Shown: positions 9,008 through 18,042, counted from the stretch's first letter. The stretch: 64,000 bases of DNA from an uncultured Hyphomonadaceae bacterium (GCA_913057945.1 CAJXOF010000008.1:144463-208462), one strand, 5' to 3'. Notes: generated from the letters alone by a model not told the origin. Numbers and translations: made by a program.

Positions 9008-10603
9008 CTAGAAGGTCAGCACTTTCGCATAACGCACCTGGGGCAGGGCCTCGAGCGTTTCCATCATGTCTGCGGGCGGCGCCGCATCCACGCCGATCAG
9101 CGCAATGGCTTCTTCGCCGGCCGCCGTGCGGCCCAGATGGAAGGTGGCGATATTGATGCCGGACTCGCCCAGCAACTGGCCGAGCGCGCCGATGAAGCCC
9201 GGCTTGTCGAGATTGTTGACGTAGAGCGTGACCGGCGAGAAATCGCCCTCCAGCGCCATGCCCTTCACTTCGACAATGCGCGGCTGACCGGCAATGATCG
9301 TGCCGGCCAGTGTGCGCCAGCCGCCCTCGGGGGCGTTTTTCGTTGCCTTGGTCTTCACCTTGACGCGGATCAGGCTGTCATAGACGGGGCTGTCCTCGGT
9401 CTTGGTCTCGGTCAGCTTGACGCCGCTGTCGGCGAGGATCGCCGGCGCAGACACCATGTTCACATCACCGCGCGAGGCGCGCAGCATGCCAGCCAGCAGG
9501 GCCGCCGTCAGGGGCTTGCGGTTGAGGTCGGCGACTTCGCCTTCATATTCGATGACGACTTCTTCATAGCCGAAATCCGAAATCTGCCCGGCGAAACTGC
9601 CGAGCTTTTCCGCGAGCGAGGCAAACGGTTTGATGCGCGGGGCTTCCTCAGCGGTGATCGACGGCATGTTGAGTGCGTTGGTCACAGCGCCGGAGAGGAG
9701 ATAGTCCGACATCTGTTCAGCGACCTGCAGGGCGACATTCTCCTGCGCTTCGGCCGTTGCCGCGCCGAGGTGGGGCGTGGCGATGAAGTTCTTCGTGCCG
9801 AACAGCACATTGTCCTTGGCGGGCTCTACCGCGAACACGTCAAAGGCGGCCGCCTGGATATGCCCGCTTTCGAGCAGGTCTTTCACGGCTTCCTCATCGA
9901 CAAGGCCGCCGCGTGCGCAATTGACCAGGATCAGGCCCTTCTTCGTGGTCTCCAGCGCTTCACGGGACAGGACATTCTTGGTCTGCTCCGTCAACGGAAC
10001 GTGCAGCGTGATGACGTCGGCGCGGGCGAGGAGGTCTTCAAGCTCGACCTTTTCGACGCCCAGCTCGATTGCCCGTTCTTCTGTCAGGAACGGATCATAG
10101 GCTGCAACCTTCATCTTCAGGCCGATCGCCCGCTCGGCGACACGGCTTCCGATATTGCCACAGCCGATCAGGCCCAGCGTCTTGTAGGAAACCTCGGTCC
10201 CCATATAGCCCGACTTCGGCCATTTGCCTTCTTGCGTCTCGGCATTCGCTGCCGGGATCTGGCGGGCGGCGGCAAACATCATGGCGATGGCGTGCTCGGC
10301 CGTCGTGATGGCGTTGCCGAAGGGCGTGTTCATCACGACAACGCCCTTGGCGGTGGCGGCCTTGATGTCGATATTGTCGACGCCGATGCCGGCCCGGCCG
10401 ATGACTTTCAGCTTATGGGCGGCGGCGATCACGTCGGCGTCTGGTTTGCAGGCTGAGCGTACGGCGAGGCCGTCATATTGCGGGATGATCTCGATCAACT
10501 CGTCCTTGGACAGGCCGACCTTGATGTCGGTTTCGATGCCACGGGCCTTGAAGATGTCCACGGCGGCGGGGCTGAGTTTGTCAGCAATCAGAACTTTGGT
10601 CAT
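9008..10603 (-). CDS. serA: D-3-phosphoglycerate dehydrogenase
   Basis: Oxidises 3-phosphoglycerate with NAD, the first step of serine synthesis. Length 531 residues is the long (type I) form: an NAD-binding domain with GLIGCGNIGSRVA, catalytic residues in NCARGGLVDEEA, a substrate-binding/intervening domain, and a C-terminal ACT domain (starting SPVTLYVNNLDKPGFIGALG) that usually gives serine feedback inhibition. The ATG at 10603 was chosen because MTKVLIADKLSPAA is the normal family N-terminus; 23 further codons upstream are unlike the family and overlap the serC stop. It follows serC by 31 bp in one operon. Confidence 0.97.
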   Translation of the reverse strand: MTKVLIADKLSPAAVDIFKARGIETDIKVGLSKDELIEIIPQYDGLAVRSACKPDADVIAAAHKLKVIGRAGIGVDNIDIKAATAKGVVVMNTPFGNAITTAEHAIAMMFAAARQIPAANAETQEGKWPKSGYMGTEVSYKTLGLIGCGNIGSRVAERAIGLKMKVAAYDPFLTEERAIELGVEKVELEDLLARADVITLHVPLTEQTKNVLSREALETTKKGLILVNCARGGLVDEEAVKDLLESGHIQAAAFDVFAVEPAKDNVLFGTKNFIATPHLGAATAEAQENVALQVAEQMSDYLLSGAVTNALNMPSITAEEAPRIKPFASLAEKLGSFAGQISDFGYEEVVIEYEGEVADLNRKPLTAALLAGMLRASRGDVNMVSAPAILADSGVKLTETKTEDSPVYDSLIRVKVKTKATKNAPEGGWRTLAGTIIAGQPRIVEVKGMALEGDFSPVTLYVNNLDKPGFIGALGQLLGESGINIATFHLGRTAAGEEAIALIGVDAAPPADMMETLEALPQVRYAKVLTF

Positions 10604-10634
10604 GTTCAGTATCTCTTTTGAATAGGTGCGCGGG

Positions 10635-11798
10635 CTAGAGCGTTGCAACTTCCTGGGCGAAGGCCCAGTCAAGCCACGGCGTCAGCTTGGCGACATTGGA
10701 TGGCTCAACGGAACCACCACACCAGATGCGCAGGCCCGGAGGGGCCTTTGCGTATCCGGCCGCGTCAAAGCAGGCATTCTCGGCTTCGAGCCGCTTCATC
10801 ATCGCCTTCACGAAAGCGCGCTGAGCGTCCTCATCGAGACCGGCCACGCGTGGATCAACGATCTTGAAGGTCACGCCCGTATTGGAGCGGACATCCGCAT
10901 CCGGACAAAGGAAATCGACCCAATCGGTCTTGGCGACCCAGTCCGTGAGATGCGCAAGGCTCTCATCGGAGCGGGCTTTCATGCCTTTCCAGCCGCCGAG
11001 GCCCTCGCACCAGTCGAGCGCCTGAAGATAGTCTTCCACGCACAGCATGGAGGGTGTGTTGATCGTGGCACCTGCGAACAGGTCCTCGTTCAGCTTGCCG
11101 CCCTTGGTCATGCGGAACAGCTTCGGCAGGGCGCGATCCGGTGTGTAGGTCTCAAGGCGACGCACAGCGTTCGGCGACAGGATCAGCATGCCGTGGGCCG
11201 CTTCACCGCCGAGGCATTTCTGCCAGGAATAGGTCACGACATCGAGCTTGGACCATTCAATGTCCTGCGCGAAGGCAGCAGAGGTCGCGTCGCAGATCAC
11301 GACGCGGTCCGGGTTCGGCTTGATCCAGTCGGCATTCGGCACGCGCACACCAGAGGTTGTGCCGTTCCAGGTGAAGATGATGTCCGCATCATCGCGCGCC
11401 TTGGAAAAGTCCGGCAGCTCGCCATAGTCGGCGCCATATGTCTCGCACTCAGGCAGCTTCAATTGCTTGGTCGCGTCGGTGACCCAGTCCTGGCCGAAGC
11501 TTTCCCAGGCGAATACGTCCACGGGCTTCGCGCCCAGCATGGACCACATGCACATCTCGACCGCGCCGGTGTCGGACGCAGGTACGATGGCCACGCGATA
11601 GTCATCCGGAATGCCGAGAATGGCTTTCGACCGGTCAATTGCGGCTTTCAGCTTCTTCTTCGCATCGCCGGAGCGGTGCGAGCGGCCAAGAGCGGCAGTT
11701 TCGAGTTTTTCGAGGGAAAATCCGGGACGCTTTGCGGTCGGGCCGGAAGAAAAGTGCGGGCATGCTGGCAGCACGCCGGGTTTGGCGACATTGGTCAT
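10635..11798 (-). CDS. serC: Phosphoserine aminotransferase
   Basis: PLP enzyme that transaminates 3-phosphohydroxypyruvate to phosphoserine, the step after SerA; it may also serve pyridoxine synthesis. The 387-residue form matches the alphaproteobacterial type. The PLP lysine is in YSWQKCLGGEAAHG, and the N-terminal phosphate-binding SGPTAKRPGFSLE is present. The Shine-Dalgarno AGGAG lies within the 3' arm of the last leader hairpin (see the leader entry), so translation is probably controlled by RNA folding. serA follows in the same operon. Confidence 0.96.
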   Translation of the reverse strand: MTNVAKPGVLPACPHFSSGPTAKRPGFSLEKLETAALGRSHRSGDAKKKLKAAIDRSKAILGIPDDYRVAIVPASDTGAVEMCMWSMLGAKPVDVFAWESFGQDWVTDATKQLKLPECETYGADYGELPDFSKARDDADIIFTWNGTTSGVRVPNADWIKPNPDRVVICDATSAAFAQDIEWSKLDVVTYSWQKCLGGEAAHGMLILSPNAVRRLETYTPDRALPKLFRMTKGGKLNEDLFAGATINTPSMLCVEDYLQALDWCEGLGGWKGMKARSDESLAHLTDWVAKTDWVDFLCPDADVRSNTGVTFKIVDPRVAGLDEDAQRAFVKAMMKRLEAENACFDAAGYAKAPPGLRIWCGGSVEPSNVAKLTPWLDWAFAQEVATL

Positions 11799-11870
11799 CT
11801 GTTTTTACTCCTATCCTCACAGATAGGCTGGGCACCGTTGGGGGCGCCTGGCCCGCCGCGTCTGTCTCAC
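11799..11870 (-). ncRNA. serC leader RNA (cis-regulatory 5' UTR element)
   Basis: In the minus-strand leader there are two 6-bp hairpins: GGCGCC/GGTGCC (11843-11848 with 11831-11836, one G-T pair) and, nearest the gene, CCTATC/GATAGG (11822-11827 with 11810-11815). The 3' arm of the second overlaps the serC Shine-Dalgarno AGGAG (11808-11812). The Rfam serC leader of alphaproteobacteria is described exactly as a structure upstream of serC-serA whose last stem overlaps the ribosome-binding site. The ligand or signal of this motif is not established. The outer boundary of the element (about 11870) is approximate. Confidence 0.75.
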
Positions 11871-11934
11871 ATTTCCATGGGGGGCGCAAATGACATTATT
11901 GCGTCCGGTGCGACTGGGTGCTTCACTTCGGTCC

Positions 11935-12771
11935 ATGACCCTTACCATTCATCGCCTGTCGGGCACTTTGGGTGCCGAAATTCACGGGGCTGACCTCATC
12001 GGCGGACTCTCCAACGCGGCCTTTGATGAAATCCATCAGGCTTTCCTGGATCACAAGGTGATCGTGCTGCGCGGCCAGAATGGCCTGTCGCCAGACCAGC
12101 AAAAGGATTTTGCCCGTCGGTTCGGAACGCTGAACATTCACCCCTATGTGAAGGGGATGGACGACCATCCGGAACTGATGGAAATCATCAAGGAGCCCGA
12201 CGAGAAGACCAATTTTGGCGGCGGCTGGCATTCCGACATGAGCTTCCTTGAGGAGCCGGCGCTCGGCTCGGTCCTGCACGCCATCGACGTGCCACCCTAT
12301 GGCGGGGACACATTGTTCGCTGACCAGCAGGCCGCCTATGACCGGCTGTCCGAAGGCTTGAAGACAACGCTCGAAGGCATGACCGCCATCCATACGGCCA
12401 GCAAGGAATATGGCGCGGATGGCTATTCCGCTGCCGTGCGCCAATCGATGGATGCCAAAGCCGCGCCCGATGCGCCGGAATACGAACACCCCGTTATCCG
12501 CACGCATCCTGAGACTGGCCGCAAGGGCCTGTTCATCAATCCCGCTTTCACGCTGCGCTTTGCCGGTTGGAGCCGTAAGGAAAGCCGTCCGCTGCTGAAC
12601 TATCTGTTCGACCTGTCAAAGGAGGAGCGGAATACGTGCCGCGTGCGCTGGCAGGAGGGCGACGTGACGATGTGGGACAATCGCTGTGTCTGGCATTATG
12701 CGCTGAATGATTATCACGGCCACCGCCGCCACATGCGCCGGGCCACGATCAATGGCGACAAGCCGCGCTAG
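11935..12771 (+). CDS. TauD/TfdA-family Fe(II)/2-oxoglutarate dioxygenase
   Basis: A 278-residue non-heme iron oxygenase of the taurine/2,4-D dioxygenase family. TIHRLSGTLGAEIHGADL is the family N-terminus, the iron-binding HxD is in GGGWHSDMSF, and the third ligand and the 2-oxoglutarate Arg are in WDNRCVWHYALNDY followed by RRHMRRATI. The substrate is unknown. The start at 11935 fits the family; an ATG 45 bases upstream (11890) has a G-rich sequence before it and would overlap the serC leader region on the other strand. Its TAG stop shares CTAG with the convergent YhhN gene. Confidence 0.88.
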   Translation: MTLTIHRLSGTLGAEIHGADLIGGLSNAAFDEIHQAFLDHKVIVLRGQNGLSPDQQKDFARRFGTLNIHPYVKGMDDHPELMEIIKEPDEKTNFGGGWHSDMSFLEEPALGSVLHAIDVPPYGGDTLFADQQAAYDRLSEGLKTTLEGMTAIHTASKEYGADGYSAAVRQSMDAKAAPDAPEYEHPVIRTHPETGRKGLFINPAFTLRFAGWSRKESRPLLNYLFDLSKEERNTCRVRWQEGDVTMWDNRCVWHYALNDYHGHRRHMRRATINGDKPR

Positions 12772-13418
12772 GCTGTTGCGGCAATCATGCCCCAGGCGAT
12801 CAGGGCCTGCCCGAAGAAGTAGAGACCCCAGACCAGAAGCGATGAGACGAGTTGCGGCGGCGCGCCTTCGGGCCGCGTAAACAGCTGCCGGGCGAGGATC
12901 ATGTCGGAGGCGACGAACATCATCGCGCCAATCGTCACCAGCAAATATTGCGGGTCCAGCCGGAGCGCGAGCACGCCCATCAACAGGATGATGCCCGTAT
13001 AGGCAAACACCGGGATGCGCATGTCGCTTAGGGAAGGGGACAGCCAGCGCACATAGGCCACGCCGCCCAGGGCAAGTCCGAACTGCGCCGCCGGGACCAG
13101 CCAATTCTTTTCCGCCAGGGGCAGGCCCCAGAAGAGGACCACATAGGCCACATGCGCGAGGAAAAACGCCGCCATGCCGGGCTTCAGCCATTTCTCACCG
13201 TCCAGAGCGAGAAACGCATCCCCAAGCGATGAGAGCGCCAGCGCCGCCACGAGCAGGATCGGCCCACCTGCGAGATACGCGAACAGGGCCAGAAGTGTCG
13301 TCGAGCCTGTCTTCACGACCACGCGCGGAATGCTGCCCCCGGCGCGCCAGCACCAGACGACCCAGAAAAGCACGCCAAGCGCGATGGCGCCTGCCAGCGC
13401 TAGAAAGTCGGGGGTCAT
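12768..13418 (-). CDS. YhhN-family membrane protein (lysoplasmalogenase-like)
   Basis: A 216-residue polytopic membrane protein with about seven to eight hydrophobic helices. Members of the YhhN/TMEM86 family include mammalian lysoplasmalogenases that hydrolyse the vinyl ether of lysoplasmalogens; activity in bacteria is mostly unproven. The signature region VVVKTGSTTLLALFAYLAG and LSSLGDAFLAL (with the conserved Asp) is seen, and the late ASDMILARQLF carries the second conserved Asp. It is separated by 7 bp from the upstream DUF1232 gene, so the two are probably cotranscribed. Confidence 0.85.
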   Translation of the reverse strand: MTPDFLALAGAIALGVLFWVVWCWRAGGSIPRVVVKTGSTTLLALFAYLAGGPILLVAALALSSLGDAFLALDGEKWLKPGMAAFFLAHVAYVVLFWGLPLAEKNWLVPAAQFGLALGGVAYVRWLSPSLSDMRIPVFAYTGIILLMGVLALRLDPQYLLVTIGAMMFVASDMILARQLFTRPEGAPPQLVSSLLVWGLYFFGQALIAWGMIAATA

Positions 13419-13425
13419 AAGGAAA

Positions 13426-13824
13426 TCAGTCCTGCTTTACCGGTTCCGGCAGGCGGAGCAGGCGTCTCGCCATACCGCGATGCGTGTCCTTGACATGCAT
13501 GCCGACAATTCCGAGGGCGGTGGCCAGCACGGTCGCGTCATCGGTGAAGCCGAGCCCGGCCAGGAAATCCGGCAGCAAATCGATGGGCATCACGAAATAG
13601 GCGCCGGCTGCAAACAGCACACCTTTGGCCTTCAGCGGCGTGCTTGGATCGCGTGCAGCAAAATAGGCCGACGCGAGGTCATCCGCGAACGGGATCTTTC
13701 CGGCGACGCGCAGCAGCTTGGGCACGAGGCCTTTCGTGCCACGTTCCATGCGCTCAACCGATTGCGGCGTGAACCGTCCCTCGGCGTCCTGAACCATGTT
13801 GATAATTTCCGCTGCGTCAGACAT
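13426..13824 (-). CDS. YkvA/DUF1232-family small membrane protein
   Basis: A 132-residue protein with the DUF1232 signature: KIPFADDLASAYFAARDP followed by AKGVLFAAGAYFVMPIDLLPD, the strongly conserved IDLxPD turn between two hydrophobic helices, and GFTDDATVLATAL. The family is widespread and of unknown function. The ATG at 13824 has GGAG at a good distance. It heads a two-gene transcription unit with the YhhN gene and is divergent from the SDR gene, with 65 bp between start codons. Confidence 0.88.
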   Translation of the reverse strand: MSDAAEIINMVQDAEGRFTPQSVERMERGTKGLVPKLLRVAGKIPFADDLASAYFAARDPSTPLKAKGVLFAAGAYFVMPIDLLPDFLAGLGFTDDATVLATALGIVGMHVKDTHRGMARRLLRLPEPVKQD

Positions 13825-13889
13825 TGCGAACTCCTGTCAGCACTATAGACCAACAGTGTATCAACAAAAACAAGGGAGGGCAGCAGCCC

Positions 13890-14669
13890 ATGGAACTGAA
13901 CTCGAATATCTCTGCCGTAATTACAGGTGGCGCGTCCGGCCTTGGTGCTGCGACCGCCCGTAAACTGGCATCGCAGGGCGTGAAAGTCGCTCTTTTTGAT
14001 CTCAACGAAGAAAAGGGCGAAGCCCTTGCCAAGGAACTCGGCGGCGTTTTCTGCAAGGTGAATGTCACTGATGAAGAGTCTGTAGACGCCGGTTTTGCGA
14101 AATCCCGCGCGGCCATCGGCCAGGAACGCATCCTCGTCAATTGCGCCGGCACGGGCAACGCCATCAAGACGGCCAGCCGCAACCGCGAGACAGGCGAGAT
14201 CACCCACTTCCCGCTCGACAAGTTCAACATGATTATTCAGATCAACCTTGTCGGCACGTTCCGCTGCATTGCGAAGTCTGCGGCTGGCATGATGACGCTG
14301 GACCCGATCGAAGGCGAGCGCGGCGCAATCGTGAACACGGCGTCTGTTGCCGCGGAAGACGGCCAGATGGGACAGGCATCCTATTCTGCGTCCAAGGGCG
14401 GTGTGGTCGGCATGACCCTGCCAATCGCGCGTGACCTTGCTCGCGAACTGATCCGCGTCAACACGATCCTGCCGGGTATCTTCAACACCCCGCTGATGCA
14501 GGGCGCACCGGACAATGTGAAACAGGCACTGGCGGCTTCTGTGCCAAACCCGGCGCGCCTTGGTAATCCGGAAGAGTATGCATCGCTCGCATGCGAAATG
14601 CTCAGCAATGGCTACTTCAATGGCGAAGATGTTCGCCTCGACGGCGCCATCCGCATGGCCCCGCGCTGA
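13890..14669 (+). CDS. Short-chain dehydrogenase, 3-hydroxyacyl-CoA dehydrogenase type 2-like
   Basis: A 259-residue NAD-dependent SDR. The cofactor loop TGGASGLGAAT is at residues 10-20, NAG-type motif in VNCAGTG, and the Ser-Tyr-Lys catalytic set in VNTASVAAEDGQMGQASYSASKG. The sequence pattern (long NREDGEI/HFPLD-type insert before the dimer helix, and LPGIFNTPLM near the end) matches the human HSD17B10/bacterial 3-hydroxyacyl-CoA dehydrogenase type, which acts in fatty acid or branched-chain amino acid breakdown. The ATG at 13890 is preceded by GGGAGGG; an upstream in-frame ATG at 13824 lacks one. Alternative: another SDR substrate. Confidence 0.9.
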   Translation: MELNSNISAVITGGASGLGAATARKLASQGVKVALFDLNEEKGEALAKELGGVFCKVNVTDEESVDAGFAKSRAAIGQERILVNCAGTGNAIKTASRNRETGEITHFPLDKFNMIIQINLVGTFRCIAKSAAGMMTLDPIEGERGAIVNTASVAAEDGQMGQASYSASKGGVVGMTLPIARDLARELIRVNTILPGIFNTPLMQGAPDNVKQALAASVPNPARLGNPEEYASLACEMLSNGYFNGEDVRLDGAIRMAPR

Positions 14670-14700
14670 TCGGCTGACGCCGTTTCAGCAACGCTTTAAA

Positions 14701-14733
14701 GGCCCGCTCCCGGTTCGGGGGCGGGCCTCTTTA
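14701..14733 (+). terminator. Rho-independent terminator of the SDR gene
   Basis: An 11-bp GC-rich stem (14701-14711 with 14717-14727, one G-T pair, loop GGTTC) followed by TCTTT. It is 31 bp after the SDR stop. Confidence 0.85.
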
Positions 14734-14785
14734 ATGGAAGCGGGCTACGAGGACGGAAAGGGAGCCCGGCTCCCGGTCGTCCCCT

Positions 14786-15547
14786 TTACTGTCCCTTGCG
14801 TTGTTTTACGCCTTCCTCGTCAGCAATCGCGCGATCTTCGTCATTGAAGATGATCTCTGCTTCCTCGCCCTTGCCATAGGCGCGGGATTTCTTGGCCAGC
14901 GCCGACATGGAATCCTGCATCGAGCCCTGGCCGACGGCCATGGTCTTCGAGGCGGAGACGCCAACGGCTTCGGCATCGTCAAAACGGGCAAACTCGGCGC
15001 CGAGAAAAACGACTTCCCAGCCCTTGGCTTCAGCGCGGTCGAGCGCGGCCTTGGCGCCGTCCCGGGTGAGTTCGCGAGAGGAGTTTTCCAGCCCGTCCGT
15101 CATGATCACGATGACGGCCTTCTCTGGATCGTCGGCTTCCGCCAGCGAAACCATGCGCCCGATGGCATCGAAAAGCGGGGTCATTCCGCGCGGATTGGCT
15201 TCCTCATTGGTGACATTGGTCCAGTCCTCGGCGATGACCTTTTCGCGCAGGACATCGAATTGCATCCCGTCCTGGAAGTCGAATACGGCGAGCGTGACGT
15301 CGGTTTCGATGTCGCTGCCCTCGATCTCCCCCTCATCAGCCTCACCGACACTGGCTGCGTAGGCATTCACCGAGGTGAGGGCTTCGTCCCAGATGCTGCT
15401 CATCGAGCCGGTGCGGTCGAGCAGGATGTAGGAATGCACCGCCCCCGGATCATCATCCGGCTGTGGTGCAGGTATCTTGGCCGAAGCCGGCCCCATCAAG
15501 GCGATGGCGGCTGCGCCGGCGGCGAGTGTTGTGATGAGCTTTTTCAT
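14786..15547 (-). CDS. Secreted von Willebrand factor A domain protein
   Basis: A 253-residue protein with a signal peptide (MKKLITTLAAGAAAIALMGPASA). The vWA MIDAS loop is SYILLDRTGSMSSIWDEAL, with D-x-TGS in place of the common DxSGS, and the third MIDAS loop is VIVIMTDGLENSS. There is no visible membrane anchor, so it is likely periplasmic or secreted. The charged C-terminus is rich in Glu, Asp and Lys. The start at 15547 was chosen over 15583 because it begins the signal peptide and has AGGGA upstream. It is unlike the AT-rich vWA gene near 5 kb in length, composition and topology. Confidence 0.85.
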   Translation of the reverse strand: MKKLITTLAAGAAAIALMGPASAKIPAPQPDDDPGAVHSYILLDRTGSMSSIWDEALTSVNAYAASVGEADEGEIEGSDIETDVTLAVFDFQDGMQFDVLREKVIAEDWTNVTNEEANPRGMTPLFDAIGRMVSLAEADDPEKAVIVIMTDGLENSSRELTRDGAKAALDRAEAKGWEVVFLGAEFARFDDAEAVGVSASKTMAVGQGSMQDSMSALAKKSRAYGKGEEAEIIFNDEDRAIADEEGVKQRKGQ

Positions 15548-15657
15548 GCGTGCGTCCCTAACCAGAAATCTACATCGGGCCACCCGGCCTGATGTAAGTT
15601 AATCTCCGGGCAAAATCAGGCGCACATGTGGCATTAACGCGTTGTTAGAAAGGAAAT

Positions 15658-15716
15658 CGGGTGCGAACGACTGTCCGCACCCGGTGAATATGAGCAGCTG
15701 TTCATATTCGCTGCTC
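15658..15716. repeat. Cluster of inverted repeats between desaturase and vWA genes
   Basis: Three inverted repeats lie close together: CGGGTGCG (15658-15665) with CGCACCCG (15676-15683); GAATATGA (15686-15693) with TCATATTC (15702-15709); and GAGCAGC (15692-15698) with GCTGCTC (15710-15716). The last two overlap and cannot both form. They lie just past the desaturase stop (minus strand). There is no strong T tract, so a terminator role is possible but not certain. Confidence 0.5.
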
Positions 15717-15742
15717 TGGCCTGAAATTTCAGGACGGTAAGG

Positions 15743-16636
15743 TCACGCAAACTGGGGCGCGATTTTCAGATTTCGCACCCAGCCGATCTTTTCCATCGCG
15801 AGCAGGATCGTGCCATTATAGTCGACGATCCGGTTCCAGACGCCGCGGCGCGGACGGTGCAGCGCGCTGATGGGCTGGTCGTGGTGGTGGTCATGGAAGG
15901 CTTCGCCGCCTGTCAACAGCGCCATCATATGGTCAGCCCAGATTGGGGTTTTCAGATGGCCCAGCACATTGATGCCATAGACGGTCGCGTGGAACTGAAT
16001 TGCGCGGCCGATGACGACACTGGCATGGATCAGGCCGGTCAGCAGCAATGAGCCGCCGGCAGCCCAGACGATCAGATAGATCGCGGCCGGGATCACAAGA
16101 TGAACGACGAGGCTGATCTCATTATAGAAGCGGTCCATCCACACTACAGCGGGCTGGTTCTTCAACCACATGGCCAGAGGGCGCTGGGTGTCGCGGTGGT
16201 CACGCCAAAGGATCCAGCCGACCCAGGCCCAGCGCTTGGACTCGAACGGATTGTGCGGATCGCCCGGCTTGTCGGAGAAGCGATGATGCTGGGAGTGGTA
16301 GTTCACCCAGTCCTTCACATTGCCCTGCATGGCGATGACGAGATTCAGCATGGTCACGATCTGGCCGGGCATTGCCAGTTCGCCTGCGCGATGCTGCAGG
16401 ATGCGGTGAAGTGGGCCGATCCCGGCATTGCAAACGAAGATCGACGCGCCGATCACGGCGATGGCCAACGGAACGTACCACCAGTGGAAGGTCAGCTGTG
16501 TCAGGGCCAGGCCGAGCACGACCATGGTGATGAACAGGCCGAGGCCGAGCGCCGGATAGCCAAAGGCCGAAAAGAAGCTCGCATGGTTGAAATTCTTCCA
16601 CGTCTTTGGAATGGCGAGCGAACGCGGCAGCGTCAT
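15743..16636 (-). CDS. Membrane fatty acid (acyl-CoA delta-9-type) desaturase
   Basis: A 297-residue di-iron membrane desaturase that introduces a double bond into an acyl chain. The three histidine boxes are visible: HRILQH (HxxxxH), HSQHH in WVNYHSQHHRFSDKPGDP (HxxHH), and HDHHH in GGEAFHDHHHDQ. Four hydrophobic segments flank them in the usual order. The HRFSD and DPHNP context matches the stearoyl-CoA desaturase-like family. It is monocistronic. Regioselectivity is inferred from family resemblance only. Confidence 0.92.
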   Translation of the reverse strand: MTLPRSLAIPKTWKNFNHASFFSAFGYPALGLGLFITMVVLGLALTQLTFHWWYVPLAIAVIGASIFVCNAGIGPLHRILQHRAGELAMPGQIVTMLNLVIAMQGNVKDWVNYHSQHHRFSDKPGDPHNPFESKRWAWVGWILWRDHRDTQRPLAMWLKNQPAVVWMDRFYNEISLVVHLVIPAAIYLIVWAAGGSLLLTGLIHASVVIGRAIQFHATVYGINVLGHLKTPIWADHMMALLTGGEAFHDHHHDQPISALHRPRRGVWNRIVDYNGTILLAMEKIGWVRNLKIAPQFA

Positions 16637-16860
16637 TGAATATCCTCCTGAAAGCCTCGCCTGTGCGGGCCCTGGTTTTATAGAAGTGTCCGGCGGGCCG
16701 GATTAACACAGACTTAAAGCCGCCAAGGCGCCGTCGTAAAGATGGAACCTCATCGTTGACGCAGTCGTGACCGGAACGTGCGGTCCGGGGGTGACGAACT
16801 GGCCCTGAACCCGCTAGAACACGTCGGGAACATGTGCCGGGCTATTGTGGGAGGCGCTGC

Positions 16861-18042
16861 ATGGTGGACGACCGTCGCCAATTTGATCTGCAAAGGCTCC
16901 GCGACCTCGGGCTGGACCTGGATTCCAGTCAGGATGAGGCCGAGCTGAAAAGCATTTGCCGTCTGACGCAGGACTGTATCGAGTCTGGCGACAACAGCCT
17001 TACGCTGAACCAGCGAACCGAAAGATTCCATTGCACCAATTGCGGACAGTCGGGTTCGTTCCGCGACCTTGTCCGCGCATTGGAGAGCGGAGACCTGGCG
17101 CATGAGGCCCAGGCGCCGGCCGTACTGGATGCCGAATTCTCCGAAGCGCCCATTCGCGCGACCCATGCCGTGGTGCGGGCTGAGCCGAAAGTGATGCATC
17201 TGGGGGAGGGGCAGCGTGTCCGGTCCGATAAGGAAATGCGGCTGGAGGAAAAGCAGGCGCGCAAGGCTGCCCGTGAGGGGCGTCATACGGGCGAACGGAT
17301 CATCATTACGCTCTTGGCACTCGTCTTCCTGGGGGCGGGCCTCGCCGCAGCTGCCCTGTCCGGTTTTGCAAACTACCAGGCTTTTTCGCAATCGGTCGCC
17401 GATCCCCTCCAGTCGGGCGTGTGGGGATGGACCGGCGTGATTGCGGCGATCATCTCGTTTGGCGGCTTCACCTTTTTCTACTGGCATACGGCCAATCACC
17501 GGATGAAAGAAGGCGTGCGCGCACTCTTGTTTGCGCTTGCTGGCGGGGGGACGTCCATTGTCGGAACGCAAATGTACATCGCCGCGAACAATCAGGCGGC
17601 CGAGGCCGAGCTCGTACGTGCCGGGTCCAACCGGGATGTTCTTCAAACACAGATCGCCGACTGGCGGCGGCAGCTGGAGGGCATTCCGCCCGAAACGCGC
17701 TCTGTTGAGGGGCTGGAAGCCTATATTGAGGAAGTCGAGCGCGTGGGGCGGACACACCAGAAGCCTTATCGCGATGCCCAGAACGAGCTTGGTCTGGCGC
17801 GCCGACGCGATGACCTCCTGGTCCGGATCGAAACAGCAAATGCCGAACTGCTCGGCACCGGCACGGGTGACATCCTCGTCGAAGCCCAGACGCGCACCTC
17901 CATTCCCGGCTGGTTCTTTGCGCTCATGCTCGAGCTTTTTTCCAGTCAGGGCACATCCATCGGGCTGGTCGCGCTGCTGATCCTGTATGGCCGGTCGCGC
18001 GTTAATGTCGGCGAGGAGGGCGTTAACCAAGGCATTTCCTGA
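16861..18042 (+). CDS. Unrecognised four-TM protein with CxxC motif and coiled coil
   Basis: A 393-residue protein not assigned to any family. The N-terminal cytoplasmic-looking part has two cysteine pairs (CRLTQDC and CTNCGQSGSF, about residues 33-72) that could bind zinc. A basic linker follows (KEMRLEEKQARKAAREGR), then three hydrophobic helices (about 140-165, 180-205, 215-235), an acidic coiled-coil-like segment (LQTQIADWRRQLEGIPPETR onwards) and a last hydrophobic helix (about 355-385). The ATG at 16861 has GGAGG upstream; an ATG 27 bases earlier does not. The helix-coil-helix layout recalls some phage-derived membrane proteins, but no other phage genes are near. Confidence 0.75.
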   Translation: MVDDRRQFDLQRLRDLGLDLDSSQDEAELKSICRLTQDCIESGDNSLTLNQRTERFHCTNCGQSGSFRDLVRALESGDLAHEAQAPAVLDAEFSEAPIRATHAVVRAEPKVMHLGEGQRVRSDKEMRLEEKQARKAAREGRHTGERIIITLLALVFLGAGLAAAALSGFANYQAFSQSVADPLQSGVWGWTGVIAAIISFGGFTFFYWHTANHRMKEGVRALLFALAGGGTSIVGTQMYIAANNQAAEAELVRAGSNRDVLQTQIADWRRQLEGIPPETRSVEGLEAYIEEVERVGRTHQKPYRDAQNELGLARRRDDLLVRIETANAELLGTGTGDILVEAQTRTSIPGWFFALMLELFSSQGTSIGLVALLILYGRSRVNVGEEGVNQGIS

